Assembly: GCF_032268605.1 (NCBI RefSeq)
Contig: NZ_CP130318.1
Location: 811,501 to 875,500, forward strand
DNA length: 64,000 bases
From: Paenibacillus aurantius
GTDB lineage: Bacteria > Bacillota > Bacilli > Paenibacillales > NBRC-103111
Direction of reading: 5' to 3'
Shown: positions 25,664 through 33,317 of the stretch, one piece after another
Layout of the letters: each line of letters opens with the position of its first letter
Numbering within the stretch: position 1 is the first letter of the stretch
The notes under the pieces: generated by a model
Seen by the model: only the letters and a program-made list of their open reading frames with translations
Told to the model about the DNA's origin: nothing
Database searches by the model: none
Position numbers and translations under genes: made by a program

Positions 25664-26548
25664 ATGATTATGAACAACGGGTTGATCAACGCCATTATCG
25701 CGTATATCATGTGGGGGGTTCTCCCGCTTTATTGGAAGCTGTTTAACGACGTGCCGGCAGGCGAGATTCTGTCCCATCGGGTCGTCTGGTCGTTCGTCTT
25801 CATGGGTATTCTTGTCGCCATCCAGCGCCGCTTGGGCGACATGAAGCGAATTGCGGCTAGCCGCGCGCTAGTGCTGTCGCTCACCGCCAGCGGACTACTG
25901 ATAGCGGCGAATTGGCTCATCTTCATCTGGGCGGTCAACAACGGGCATGTCGTCGAGACAAGTCTCGGCTATTACTTAAACCCATTGTTAAATGTGCTGC
26001 TGGCGGTCGTCTTCCTTCGTGAGAAGCCAAACCGAGGCCAATGGCTCGCGATTGCCATCGCTGGCGCCGCGGTGCTCATCATCGCCATCGACTACGGGCG
26101 GTTCCCGTGGGTCGCGATCTCGCTGGCCGCGTCGTTCAGCTTGTACGGCTTCGCGAAGAAGAAGATCGTGCAAGACGCTTCTGTAGGTTTGCTGTCGGAG
26201 ACGGCTGTCGTCCTGCCCGTCGCGCTTGGCTACTGGATCTACTTGGCCGCCGTGGGAAAGACGACCGCATGGACGCTGCCCGCGTCCACGTTCGTCGAAC
26301 TGCTTCTGTCCGGCGTAGTAACGGCGCTGCCGCTGCTCTTCTTTGCGCGGGCGGCGGCCCGGATGGCGCTGTCAGCGCTCGGCTTCGTACAATACATTGG
26401 ACCGACAATTATGCTGTTTCTGAGCGTATTCGTGTTCAAAGAATCGGTCTCACCGGTTCTGCTCGCCGGCTTCGCGCTCATCTGGACAGCGCTCGCCGTA
26501 TATGCAACAGCATCGGTTCGCGGCACGAGAGTCGTGAAGACGAACTGA
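25664..26548 (+). CDS. rarD: RarD-type EamA transporter
   Basis: From ATG 25664 (alternative ATG 25670; Shine-Dalgarno AGCGGGGAAA) about 294 residues with ten TM segments. The start GLINAIIAYIMWGVLPLYWK, the ILSHRVVWS motif, and ETSLGYYLNPLLNVLLAVVFLREK are characteristic of RarD ('chloramphenicol-sensitive protein'), a drug/metabolite transporter of the inner membrane. Substrate unproven. Codon use is GC-rich, so this is a backbone-like gene inside the AT-rich mosaic. Confidence 0.92.
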   Translation: MIMNNGLINAIIAYIMWGVLPLYWKLFNDVPAGEILSHRVVWSFVFMGILVAIQRRLGDMKRIAASRALVLSLTASGLLIAANWLIFIWAVNNGHVVETSLGYYLNPLLNVLLAVVFLREKPNRGQWLAIAIAGAAVLIIAIDYGRFPWVAISLAASFSLYGFAKKKIVQDASVGLLSETAVVLPVALGYWIYLAAVGKTTAWTLPASTFVELLLSGVVTALPLLFFARAAARMALSALGFVQYIGPTIMLFLSVFVFKESVSPVLLAGFALIWTALAVYATASVRGTRVVKTN

Positions 26549-26671
26549 CGGCAAAGGTGCTCCGTCACCGCCATAACGGCCATTTTCGTCCACCTGAGGA
26601 GATGGCCGTTTTCCGTTTGTGGCGTGCCCGGATTCGCTCAAACCAATCTTCCCAAAATTAAAGGGGTTAAC

Positions 26672-26866
26672 ATGAATCTGTTTTTGTTAGTTTAAGAAAC
26701 AATTGATAGGTGGGACCCCTTTGATTTGCTTGCTACTCATTGTCCTGACGACGAATACGAAACTGAAATTCGCGAGATAGTTACTGCACTTTCCGGCACA
26801 ACCACTGCAGAAAAGCTTGCTGTTAAAATAAAGGATATCCTATACCGAGCTTTCGGCGATCCTTAA
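26672..26866 (+). pseudogene. DUF1871-like small gene with premature stop
   Basis: ATG 26672 has AAGGGG at a proper distance, but the eighth codon is TAA (26693-26695). After it the frame continues with ETIDRWDPFDLLATHCPDDE and EYETEIREIV.., which matches DUF1871 (small helical proteins that normally have ..KETIDxWDPxDLL). The stop stands where a Lys is usual (AAA/AAG to TAA). The rest ends at TAA 26864-26866, close to the usual family end. Either a recent nonsense mutation or a sequencing error. Confidence 0.65.
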
Positions 26867-26887
26867 AAATTTATTTGGATAATTCTG

Positions 26888-26918
26888 AAAAAGCCCTTGA
26901 AATTAAAGGGCTTTTTCA
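26888..26918 (+). terminator. Terminator after DUF1871 remnant
   Basis: AAAAAGCCCTT (26888-26898) pairs with AAGGGCTTTTT (26906-26916). Confidence 0.9.
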
Positions 26919-26923
26919 TTTTA

Positions 26924-27100
26924 GAAGCATAAGTTTTCCGAGGTAAATTGGAAGCATAAGCTTGCCTAAGCGGCAAACTGAGATTTTCCTCAATTCTAAT
27001 ATTCGTTGTGGAGCAAATCCCACCCGGTGCAGAGTGCTCAATATCACCCTATAGCCCACCGATGTAGTCAAAGTTCAAAGAAGTAGGGGGGAATAATTGC
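26924..27100. other. Intergenic stretch with short direct repeat
   Basis: GAAGCATAAG occurs at 26924-26933 and 26951-26960. Apart from that, nothing recognisable. Confidence 0.35.
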
Positions 27101-27380
27101 ATGGAATCCATAAAACCAGGTGATATTGTAAAGCACAAGAAAGATAAATACCTAATCCACGGAGTAGTAAAGAAAATTGCTAAGAGCGGCGTAAGGGCCT
27201 TAGTTGATTGGGATCCAAAAGATAATCCGAAACTCTTATGGCGAATTTCCATTTTTTTATAATGAGGAGAAGTCAAAAGTCGGAACCAAAACGGGTCGGA
27301 TTTTTTATTTGCTGGGGATAGAAGCTAAGAAACATGATATGGTGGATATTCGGAAGGTTGAGGAACTTGGAGCGTTCTGA
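27101..27380 (+). pseudogene. Small SH3/KOW-like gene split by a frameshift in a T7 run
   Basis: ATG 27101 has an excellent Shine-Dalgarno (AGGGGGGAA). The frame encodes MESIKPGDIVKHKKDKYLIH.. and ends at TAA 27260-27262 just after seven T's (27252-27258). Removing one T gives a single 92-residue protein that continues FYNEEKSKVGTKTGRIFYLL.. to TGA 27378-27380. The second part is a good coding frame. So this is a recent frameshift, a sequencing error, or transcriptional slippage at the T run. The N-terminus (PGDIVKHKKDKYLIHGVVKKI) looks like a small beta-barrel binding domain. Confidence 0.65.
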
Positions 27381-27539
27381 TTGTCCAAGTTGCAAGAATA
27401 ACAATCTGGTTTTGAAATCATGTTAATTTACATGCACCCAATCTTCAGAATTTCGTTCTCACAGTAGGCCGGAAGCGTCTCCCCAGTTGTTTTCATGGAA
27501 TGCCGGTTAACCAGGTGGCCTCACCCCGCACGGTTAGGC

Positions 27540-27576
27540 TATAATCAGAGGAATCAATGGGCCACGGGCTCCGTGG
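27540..27576 (+). promoter_or_regulatory. -10 box and leader hairpin of the AraC-family gene
   Basis: A perfect TATAAT lies at 27540-27545 without a clear -35. A leader hairpin CCACGG/CCGTGG (27562-27567, 27571-27576) precedes the Shine-Dalgarno. Confidence 0.4.
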
Positions 27577-27615
27577 ATTATTGTAGTTGGACTTTGTCCT
27601 TGGAGGTCGACAGCT

Positions 27616-28620
27616 ATGAATGCTTCTTCCGCAGACCGTATCAAGATCTCGCCAGGTTTCTGGACTAGCCTCAGGGGAATAGGGGTAGAACCTATGGATG
27701 TAGCGCGCCAAGCACGTCTACCGCTAACCGTCATCACCGAACCGTTAGTCACGACCGCACAATATTATTCGATCTGGCAAGCCTATTCCGAACTAGTCGG
27801 AGACATCGCTACAGGAATCGTTAAGCTTGCGACCGCGTACGAGACAGCTCAGTATCCACCGGCTGCTTTGGCGACCTTTCACGCTCGCGACTACCGGGAC
27901 GCGCTGAACCGAATGGCGCGCTATAAGCAAATGTGCCCTCCGGAAAACTTGAGGATTCAGGAAGAAGGCAAGCAATGCTCTATTGAACTGGAGTGGCAGC
28001 ATGCCGAGCTTCCCGGACCGCAGGTGCTTGTCGGCATTACGCTCGCCTACCTGCTTGAGTTAGGGCGCCGGGGAACCGGCCGTCATCTGAAGGCACATTC
28101 CGTCGAATTCATAAACCCCATGGGCGACGTTCAAGCCCTTGAAAGTTTTTTCGGTTGCCGCGTTCGGATGGGGACGCTACGCAATCGGCTAATACTGAAT
28201 AGCGATGATCTGGACCGCCCCTTCACGTCGTACAACGAAGAGCTTCTCGAGATTCTGACTCCCGCCTTGGATCGTACGCTGGAAGAACGACAGAACCAGC
28301 TCACCGTGAGCGCTAAGGTGCAGTGGATCTTAACCCGATGCCTAGCTCGAGGGCGAATCGACATTCAAACCGTAGCCTCCGAGTTGGGGATGAGCGAGCG
28401 CACCTTGCAGCGCAGGCTGACGGAAGAAGGCGCAAGCTTTAAGCAGTTGCTGGCGAAAACTAGGCGGGAGATGGCCGTCGCTTACTTGGCAGACCCCGCG
28501 CTGGAAGTCAAAGAGGTCGCATTTCTTGTCGGCTACGAGGACCAAAATTCGTTTTATCGCGCGTTCCGCTCATGGAAAGGGGATACTCCCACCAATTGGC
28601 GCGTCGCGCAAGAAAATTGA
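27616..28620 (+). CDS. AraC-family transcriptional regulator (Arabinose_bd + HTH)
   Basis: The 334-residue protein has the ligand-binding N-terminal domain of the OruR/ArgR-like AraC subgroup (about 10-200) and a C-terminal AraC DNA-binding domain (about 240-330) with two helix-turn-helix motifs (TVASELGMSERTLQRRLTEEG and EVAFLVGYEDQNSFYRAFRSW). TTGGAGG precedes the ATG. It lies 74 bp before an SDR gene on the same strand, which it probably regulates. Subgroup members are commoner in Proteobacteria, suggesting transfer. Confidence 0.88.
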   Translation: MNASSADRIKISPGFWTSLRGIGVEPMDVARQARLPLTVITEPLVTTAQYYSIWQAYSELVGDIATGIVKLATAYETAQYPPAALATFHARDYRDALNRMARYKQMCPPENLRIQEEGKQCSIELEWQHAELPGPQVLVGITLAYLLELGRRGTGRHLKAHSVEFINPMGDVQALESFFGCRVRMGTLRNRLILNSDDLDRPFTSYNEELLEILTPALDRTLEERQNQLTVSAKVQWILTRCLARGRIDIQTVASELGMSERTLQRRLTEEGASFKQLLAKTRREMAVAYLADPALEVKEVAFLVGYEDQNSFYRAFRSWKGDTPTNWRVAQEN

Positions 28621-28694
28621 CGCTCCGTGCTAGTTACCGGGTAGGCGAAACGATGTATCATGATCCCTATCCTAGACATAAGGAGTGCAGGCAG

Positions 28695-29489
28695 ATGGAT
28701 ATGGGATTGAAGAATAAGACAGCTTTAGTAACGGGATCAACTAGAGGCATAGGAAAAGCGATTGCCCTTGAACTTGCCAGGGAAGGCGTTCATGTTCTCA
28801 TAAATGGTCGGAACAACGATGACGTAGAGCGCACGGTGGCTGAGATCCAAGCGGCGTTCCCGGAAACGGAACCTCGAAATGCAACGGCCGATCTCGTCGA
28901 TTCGATGCAAAGAGAAACTTTATTCGCAAATTTCCCCCACGTCGATATCCTCGTCAACAGCATGGGCATCTATGAGATCATGTCCTATGACGACGTAGAC
29001 GATGCCGTATGGGAAAAGTACTTCCGCACGAACTTTCTCGCCGCCAACGACTTAACCAAGTTTTATTTGCCTTCCATGCTTAGTCGCGAATACGGCCGTA
29101 TTATCTTCATCGCCAGTGAGGAAGCCGTCATGCCTTCCGGACAGATGCCTCAATACGGTGTGACCAAATCCATGCTGTTGTCATTGTCCAAGAGCTTGTC
29201 CAAGTTGACCCGCGGCACCGAAGTTACAGTGAACACGATCCTGCCGGGACCGACCCTCTCCGAAAACGTGCAGCAGATCATCGAGAGCATTTATTCGAAC
29301 GAAGAGATGACCTTCGAGGATAAAGAGAAAGACTTTATGACGAAGAACCTGCCTCAATCCGAAATCCAACGGTTTATAAGACCTGTGGAGATCGGCCGAT
29401 TGACTGCTTTCATTTGCAGCCCAATGACCTCCGCCTTCAAAGGATCCCCGATCCGCATAGATGGGGGAATGGTACCGACAATATTTTAA
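28695..29489 (+). CDS. Short-chain dehydrogenase/reductase
   Basis: ATG 28695 has AGGAG 9 bp upstream; the frame to 28572 overlaps the regulator and is rejected. The 264 residues carry the SDR signatures: TGSTRGIGKAIA (nucleotide binding, about 14-25), NSMG in place of NNAG, active-site Ser in FIASEEAV, YGVTK (Tyr/Lys) and the late GGMV. The first binding-site residues (Gly-rich with Asn/Arg) favour NADP. Substrate unknown; the linked AraC regulator suggests an inducible oxidoreductase. Confidence 0.9.
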   Translation: MDMGLKNKTALVTGSTRGIGKAIALELAREGVHVLINGRNNDDVERTVAEIQAAFPETEPRNATADLVDSMQRETLFANFPHVDILVNSMGIYEIMSYDDVDDAVWEKYFRTNFLAANDLTKFYLPSMLSREYGRIIFIASEEAVMPSGQMPQYGVTKSMLLSLSKSLSKLTRGTEVTVNTILPGPTLSENVQQIIESIYSNEEMTFEDKEKDFMTKNLPQSEIQRFIRPVEIGRLTAFICSPMTSAFKGSPIRIDGGMVPTIF

Positions 29490-29497
29490 TTTTTTGC

Positions 29498-29567
29498 TCT
29501 AACGGGGACGATAACGCAACGACAACAAGCGGCCGCTTGTTCCGCTAACGGGCAGTTTTGTTGATTG
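29498..29567 (+). repeat. Composite intergenic repeat E4 (complete)
   Basis: 5' block CTCTAACGGGGACGATAACG, a perfect 18-bp palindrome AACAAGCGGCCGCTTGTT (29524-29541), then 3' block CCGCTAACGGGCAGTTTTG. Confidence 0.75.
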
Positions 29568-29602
29568 CATTTTGTTGAATACAAAAGAGAGGGGAATGCT
29601 TA

Positions 29603-30067
29603 TTGCTACAAAGATACATTAGATCAGACCAGTATCAATTGGAAGAGTTTATGAAAATTATGTATGTTTCCAGAGGATATGTCTTTGATCCTGAAGGGTC
29701 GCATTCAGATATTAGAAGTATTGAACGGCTATATTTTGAAACGGGAGGCGGATTCTGGTTATTGAAGAAAGAACAGAGTGTTATTGGGACTATTGGTTTG
29801 AAGGGTATTGATTCTGAAAACAGAATTGGTGAAATAAAGAGGTTTTTCGTCTTACCTGAATATCAAGATAAGGGTTACGGTAAAAGCATGATGAGCCAAA
29901 TAATAGAATTTGCAAGACAAGCTGGATTAATAAAGCTGAGGTTGGACACTGAGAAACAATCTTATAAAGCGATGTCTGTATTTCAAAGTTTTGGCTTTTA
30001 TGAGATACCAAAATACAATGATAATGATATTGCTGAAATATTTATGGAATTATCCATTGTGACATAA
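29603..30067 (+). CDS. GNAT family N-acetyltransferase
   Basis: A TTG start at 29603 follows GAGAGGGG. The 154 residues show the GNAT fold: KRFFVLPEYQDKGYGKSMMS (acetyl-CoA-binding motif A, Q/RxxGxG/A as QDKGYGK, about 76-95), followed by RLDTEKQSYKAMSVFQSFGF (motif B). It transfers an acetyl group from acetyl-CoA to an amine; substrate unknown. AT-rich and flanked by composite repeats on both sides, like the racemase gene. Confidence 0.88.
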   Translation: MLQRYIRSDQYQLEEFMKIMYVSRGYVFDPEGSHSDIRSIERLYFETGGGFWLLKKEQSVIGTIGLKGIDSENRIGEIKRFFVLPEYQDKGYGKSMMSQIIEFARQAGLIKLRLDTEKQSYKAMSVFQSFGFYEIPKYNDNDIAEIFMELSIVT

Positions 30068-30084
30068 CGAATTTAATCAATATA

Positions 30085-30174
30085 CGTTCAGCTAAAGTGA
30101 AACGAGAGTGCGGTGATGAACCGATCCATCGCCTATTTGCTTTGCAATAGTTGCTGCTCCAGTAACAGGCAGAT
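30085..30174 (+). repeat. Composite intergenic repeat E5 (diverged)
   Basis: 5' block CAGCTAAAGTGAAACGAGAG, hairpin GGTGAT..ATCGCC, and 3' block AGTAACAGGCAGATTT. More diverged than E2 and E4 but with the same order of parts. Confidence 0.45.
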
Positions 30175-30234
30175 TTCTTCAATGAAGTTATGCTAAGATA
30201 AGGATGTAAAAAATTTACTTTCCGAGGTATTTGC

Positions 30235-30789
30235 ATGGAGTTTTCTAAAGGTGACTGGGTAACGGGATATTCTAAAGGTGTATTTCAGATCATAGAGATC
30301 CACCCTAGGTATGTTGATGAAACCACGCATTGTTTTAAAAAGGAGCTACTCGAAATTGGAGCCATCCTGCCAGATCCAATATTTGTTTTAAAGAAAGCAT
30401 TTTCCTCAAATCTTCGGTTTTCCCTAGGATGGGAGTCTTGTGCTGCTTCATTCTGTAAGCATATTTCATATGATACTTACGAATATGTCACGAAATTTTT
30501 TCGTGATAATGAAAAACAGTATAAGAAGTTTGAGGATTATAAGATAGAGCGGATAAAATCAGCTTATAATTTGGGTGTTAATATTAATTATGAAAAGGAA
30601 AAAGACTCACTTCTTTCAGCTGTAAAGAACATTGATAAAGGGTTAACATTAAAAGAGATTCTGTCGCAAATAAATGATCTTGGGGGGATAATGAATCTCC
30701 CCCACAATGCTACTCTACAATTGATTAATTATGATTTTGAGTTAGATACAAATAAAAGGAAAATTTTTAGGGAAGCATTCATTTTTTAA
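30235..30789 (+). CDS. Hypothetical protein (184 aa)
   Basis: ATG 30235 has CCGAGG at 30221-30226 as a moderate Shine-Dalgarno. The N-terminal 50 residues (MEFSKGDWVTGYSKGVFQII) have the look of a small SH3-like barrel; the C-terminal half (about 90-165) is helical and charged (NEKQYKKFEDYKIERIKSAY). No family recognised. AT-rich; lies between repeat E5 and a strong hairpin. Confidence 0.6.
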   Translation: MEFSKGDWVTGYSKGVFQIIEIHPRYVDETTHCFKKELLEIGAILPDPIFVLKKAFSSNLRFSLGWESCAASFCKHISYDTYEYVTKFFRDNEKQYKKFEDYKIERIKSAYNLGVNINYEKEKDSLLSAVKNIDKGLTLKEILSQINDLGGIMNLPHNATLQLINYDFELDTNKRKIFREAFIF

Positions 30790-30827
30790 TTAGTTTTGAT
30801 TGTTAACAAGCATGAGAGCTAGGGCGC

Positions 30828-30874
30828 AACAAACCAGGGAGCAGATAGCCTAAGGTAGCTGTCCCTGGTTTGTT
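30828..30874 (+). terminator. Long hairpin after the hypothetical gene
   Basis: AACAAACCAGGGA (30828-30840) pairs with TCCCTGGTTTGTT (30862-30874), with further pairing inside. No T run, so it may be a weak terminator or another variable hairpin of the repeat family. Confidence 0.5.
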
Positions 30875-30889
30875 AAAGTAATGGGTTCA

Positions 30890-31183
30890 ATTAATTCACG
30901 AATCAATAAAGATATTTACACAAGAAAGAAACGATGGTGATTACGATTAAAATCCCTGAACTATCTTGGGAATGAAAAAATAAACAAGTTCTTCTTAGAG
31001 AATATTCATAACCTCACTATAAAAAGGGCTAATAATTTTGAAAGTCTAATTATCGAATTTAACAAAGATAATTTTGTTATTCCATTGGAATTACAAACCA
31101 AACCGATACTAAAGATTACGTGGGGGACATCATTGGAATTGCAAAGATAATGAAGATAAAAATAATAAGTAAGAAGGCGAATT
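30890..31183 (+). other. AT-rich gene debris
   Basis: About 300 bp without an intact gene. One frame (about 30970-31149, ending TAA) is open and coding-like (NEKINKFFLENIHNLTIK.., later LELQTKPILKITWGTS) but has no start or Shine-Dalgarno and is not recognised. Confidence 0.35.
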
Positions 31184-31390
31184 ATGAACCAAAATTAGTT
31201 AGACGCTGCAAAGGTTTTAGGTAAGGACCCATCCGAAAAAGTCGTTTGTCCTGAATGTGGGCATTTTTATTTACAAGTAAAGGACATTCAAAGTAATGTG
31301 AATCCATTGGACTTCGAAAGATATTTATCATGTCCTGATTGTAATGCACGAAGTATCCTGAAAATGAAACGCAATACCTTAAGTAATTGA
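31184..31390 (+). pseudogene. Small zinc-ribbon gene with premature stop
   Basis: ATG 31184 is preceded by GAAGG, but codon 5 is TAG (31196-31198). The frame then runs on for 63 codons with two CPxC zinc-knuckle pairs (VVCPECGHFYL and LSCPDCNAR) to TGA 31388-31390. No alternative start lies before the first knuckle. The stop codon overlaps composite repeat E6. Nonsense mutation, or sequencing error; one of several freshly broken small genes in this island. Confidence 0.6.
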
Positions 31391-31413
31391 ACTAACGGGT
31401 ACAAAAGTTCAAT
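31386..31413 (+). repeat. Composite intergenic repeat E6 (5' block)
   Basis: ATTGAACT and AGTTCAAT (31386-31393, 31406-31413) are perfect 8-bp inverted ends around AACGGGTACAAA. It is the cleanest palindromic form of the 5' block, also seen in E3. Confidence 0.7.
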
Positions 31414-31458
31414 AGCAAGCTTAAAAAATGATATGGCTGATCCTAAACGTTACGATCC

Positions 31459-31529
31459 CCTCGCGAAGGCAGCGGATAACCGGACATCCGACAGGATGCT
31501 CCTCCCGCTGCCGTTGCGAGGTTTTTTTT
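31459..31529 (+). terminator. Long-stem terminator upstream of the PucR gene
   Basis: CCTCGC and GGCAGCGG (31459-31475) pair with CCGCTGCC and TGCGAGG (about 31505-31521), followed by eight T's. It ends whatever is transcribed from the AT-rich island or acts as an attenuator in the PucR leader. Confidence 0.75.
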
Positions 31530-31630
31530 GTATTGCCAAAAACAGGACAAGCCCGAAGCCCCGGACCCGTCCCGGCCATATGGTACAATGAAGGAACATA
31601 CTCATACTCTGCCTGAGGCAGGTGACAACC

Positions 31631-33175
31631 ATGAAATTCAAAGGGCTGACGGTTAAGGATTTGCTGAAGCTGCCCATTCTGAAGAACGCGAAGCTGGTCA
31701 GCGGGGATCAGGGGCTCGATCGCATCGTCCGCTACATCGACATTATGGAAGTGCCGGACGTGAAGGACTGGCTCCGCGAAGGCGAGCTTATTCTGACGAC
31801 GGGCTATTCCATCCGCCATGATCCGAAGCTGCTTCTGGATCTGGTCGAGCAGCTGGCGCAGGCGGAGGCCGCGGCGCTCGGGATCAAGCCGGAACGGTTC
31901 ATGACCGGGATTCCCCAGGAGGTGCTGGAGCTCAGCAGCCGGTACGAGGTGCCCATCATCGAGATCCCGAACGAAACGCCCTATATTGACATTACCTATA
32001 CGGTCATGGAGCAGATTCTGGACAAGCAGGCGGCGCTGCTCCGGCGGTCCGAAGAGGTATACAAGACGCTCACGGCGCTGGTGCTGAACAACAGCGGCAT
32101 TCAGGTAGTGGCGGATAATGTGGCCGAGCTGGTAAAATGCCCGATCTGGATCGTGGGCAGCGGCGGCGAGCTGCTCGTGTCCTCTCCGTCATCGGCCCCC
32201 TACGAGCCCTCTGCGGGAAGCCGCCAATGGGACGTCACGGTGGACAAGCGGTCGGTCGGCCGGCTGGTTGTGGGCAAGGAGGAGCTGGACGAGCTGGAGC
32301 TGGTCTGCATCGAGCAGGCCCGCCTCGTCTTCGCGCTGGAGCTCATGCGCCGCAAAACCGAGCACGACACCGAGCAGCGGCTGCGCGGCAGCTTCTTCGA
32401 GGAGCTGCTGATGGGCCTGCCGCTATCCCGCCAGGAGGTGGAGAACAAAGCGCGGCAGCTGGGCCTGCAGCCGGACTGGCTGTGGGAGGTGTGCATGATC
32501 GAGGGGGAAGACGGCGTCCTGGACGAGAGCAGCCCGCTGTTCGTGAAGGTGAGCGAGCTCGTTCACCAGGAGGCCGCCCGCCGGAAGGTCCGCTGCCACC
32601 TCCAGTTGCAGACGGGACGGCTTGTGCTGCTGCTGGCCACTGCCAAAGGAAGCCTAGACCGGAAGCCGGCACTAGGCAGGGAGCCCGCCAGGGAGTGGAG
32701 TGAGCTCCTAGGCCCGCTGCTGGAACAGGGCGGAAAGGTGTGCACCGGGTTCGGCGGCAAACGCCCTTTGGGGGAGGTCAACCGCAGCTACATCGAAGCG
32801 AAGAAAGCGATCACGCTCGGGGCCCGGTTGGACAAGGACCGGCACACCTTCACCTTCGACGAGGTGGAGATGTTCCACCTGCTTCTTGAATCCTCGGAAT
32901 ATGTCCAATTCGATCCGCTGCTCGAGAAGAAAATAGGGAAATTGTCCCTTTATGACAAAGAGAACGGAACCGACCTGATCACCACTTTTTATTATTACCT
33001 GGCCACCGGCGGCAGCCTGATCGAGACGGCCAACCGGATGTATGTGCACCGGAACTCGGTTAAATACCGGATCGACCGGATTAAGGAAATTCTGGACATC
33101 GACCTGGATAATGCGCTGAACCGGTTCGTTTATTATTTGTGCACGGCGTTTTATTTGCTGAAAAAGTCTGACTAA
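31631..33175 (+). CDS. PucR-family transcriptional regulator
   Basis: From ATG 31631 about 514 residues. N-terminal PucR domain (about 5-125, TVKDLLKLPIL..EVPDVKDWLREGELILTTG), a central GGDEF-like/GAF-like sensor region (about 280-400) and a C-terminal PucR helix-turn-helix (about 445-500, LIETANRMYVHRNSVKYRIDRIKEIL). In Bacillus, PucR activates purine/allantoin catabolism; relatives control amino-acid and hydantoin use. It precedes a ten-gene same-strand cluster and is inferred to control it. A perfect terminator directly follows, so regulator and cluster are separate transcripts. Confidence 0.9.
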   Translation: MKFKGLTVKDLLKLPILKNAKLVSGDQGLDRIVRYIDIMEVPDVKDWLREGELILTTGYSIRHDPKLLLDLVEQLAQAEAAALGIKPERFMTGIPQEVLELSSRYEVPIIEIPNETPYIDITYTVMEQILDKQAALLRRSEEVYKTLTALVLNNSGIQVVADNVAELVKCPIWIVGSGGELLVSSPSSAPYEPSAGSRQWDVTVDKRSVGRLVVGKEELDELELVCIEQARLVFALELMRRKTEHDTEQRLRGSFFEELLMGLPLSRQEVENKARQLGLQPDWLWEVCMIEGEDGVLDESSPLFVKVSELVHQEAARRKVRCHLQLQTGRLVLLLATAKGSLDRKPALGREPAREWSELLGPLLEQGGKVCTGFGGKRPLGEVNRSYIEAKKAITLGARLDKDRHTFTFDEVEMFHLLLESSEYVQFDPLLEKKIGKLSLYDKENGTDLITTFYYYLATGGSLIETANRMYVHRNSVKYRIDRIKEILDIDLDNALNRFVYYLCTAFYLLKKSD

Positions 33176-33180
33176 AATCC

Positions 33181-33220
33181 GACCTCTTGTGCTGCGAGCA
33201 CAAGAGGTCTTTGTGCATTT
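33181..33220 (+). terminator. Terminator of the PucR gene
   Basis: GACCTCTTGTGCT (33181-33193) and AGCACAAGAGGTC (33197-33209) form a perfect 13-bp stem with a GCG loop. Confidence 0.85.
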
Positions 33221-33229
33221 TGGCGTCTC

Positions 33230-33264
33230 GACACATTGTTGACACATTTGGTGGCGGATACAAT
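33230..33264 (+). promoter_or_regulatory. Promoter and direct-repeat operator of the catabolic cluster
   Basis: GACACATT occurs at 33230-33237 and 33241-33248, spaced 11 bp, one helical turn. The second copy overlaps TTGACA (33239-33244), a perfect -35; TACAAT at 33259-33264 could be the -10 but with only 14 bp between. A short spacer fits an activator-dependent promoter, and the direct repeat is a candidate PucR site. Inference. Confidence 0.45.
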
Positions 33265-33317
33265 GAAAAAAACACTTTTTCCGTTTAGTCCATTACAACT
33301 GGAAAGGATGACAGGCC

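Noticed and set aside
23335-31413. Integron or phage integration site
   Set aside because: The repeats recall recombination sites, but no integrase gene is in the window and the core does not fit the attC consensus; kept only as a hypothesis.
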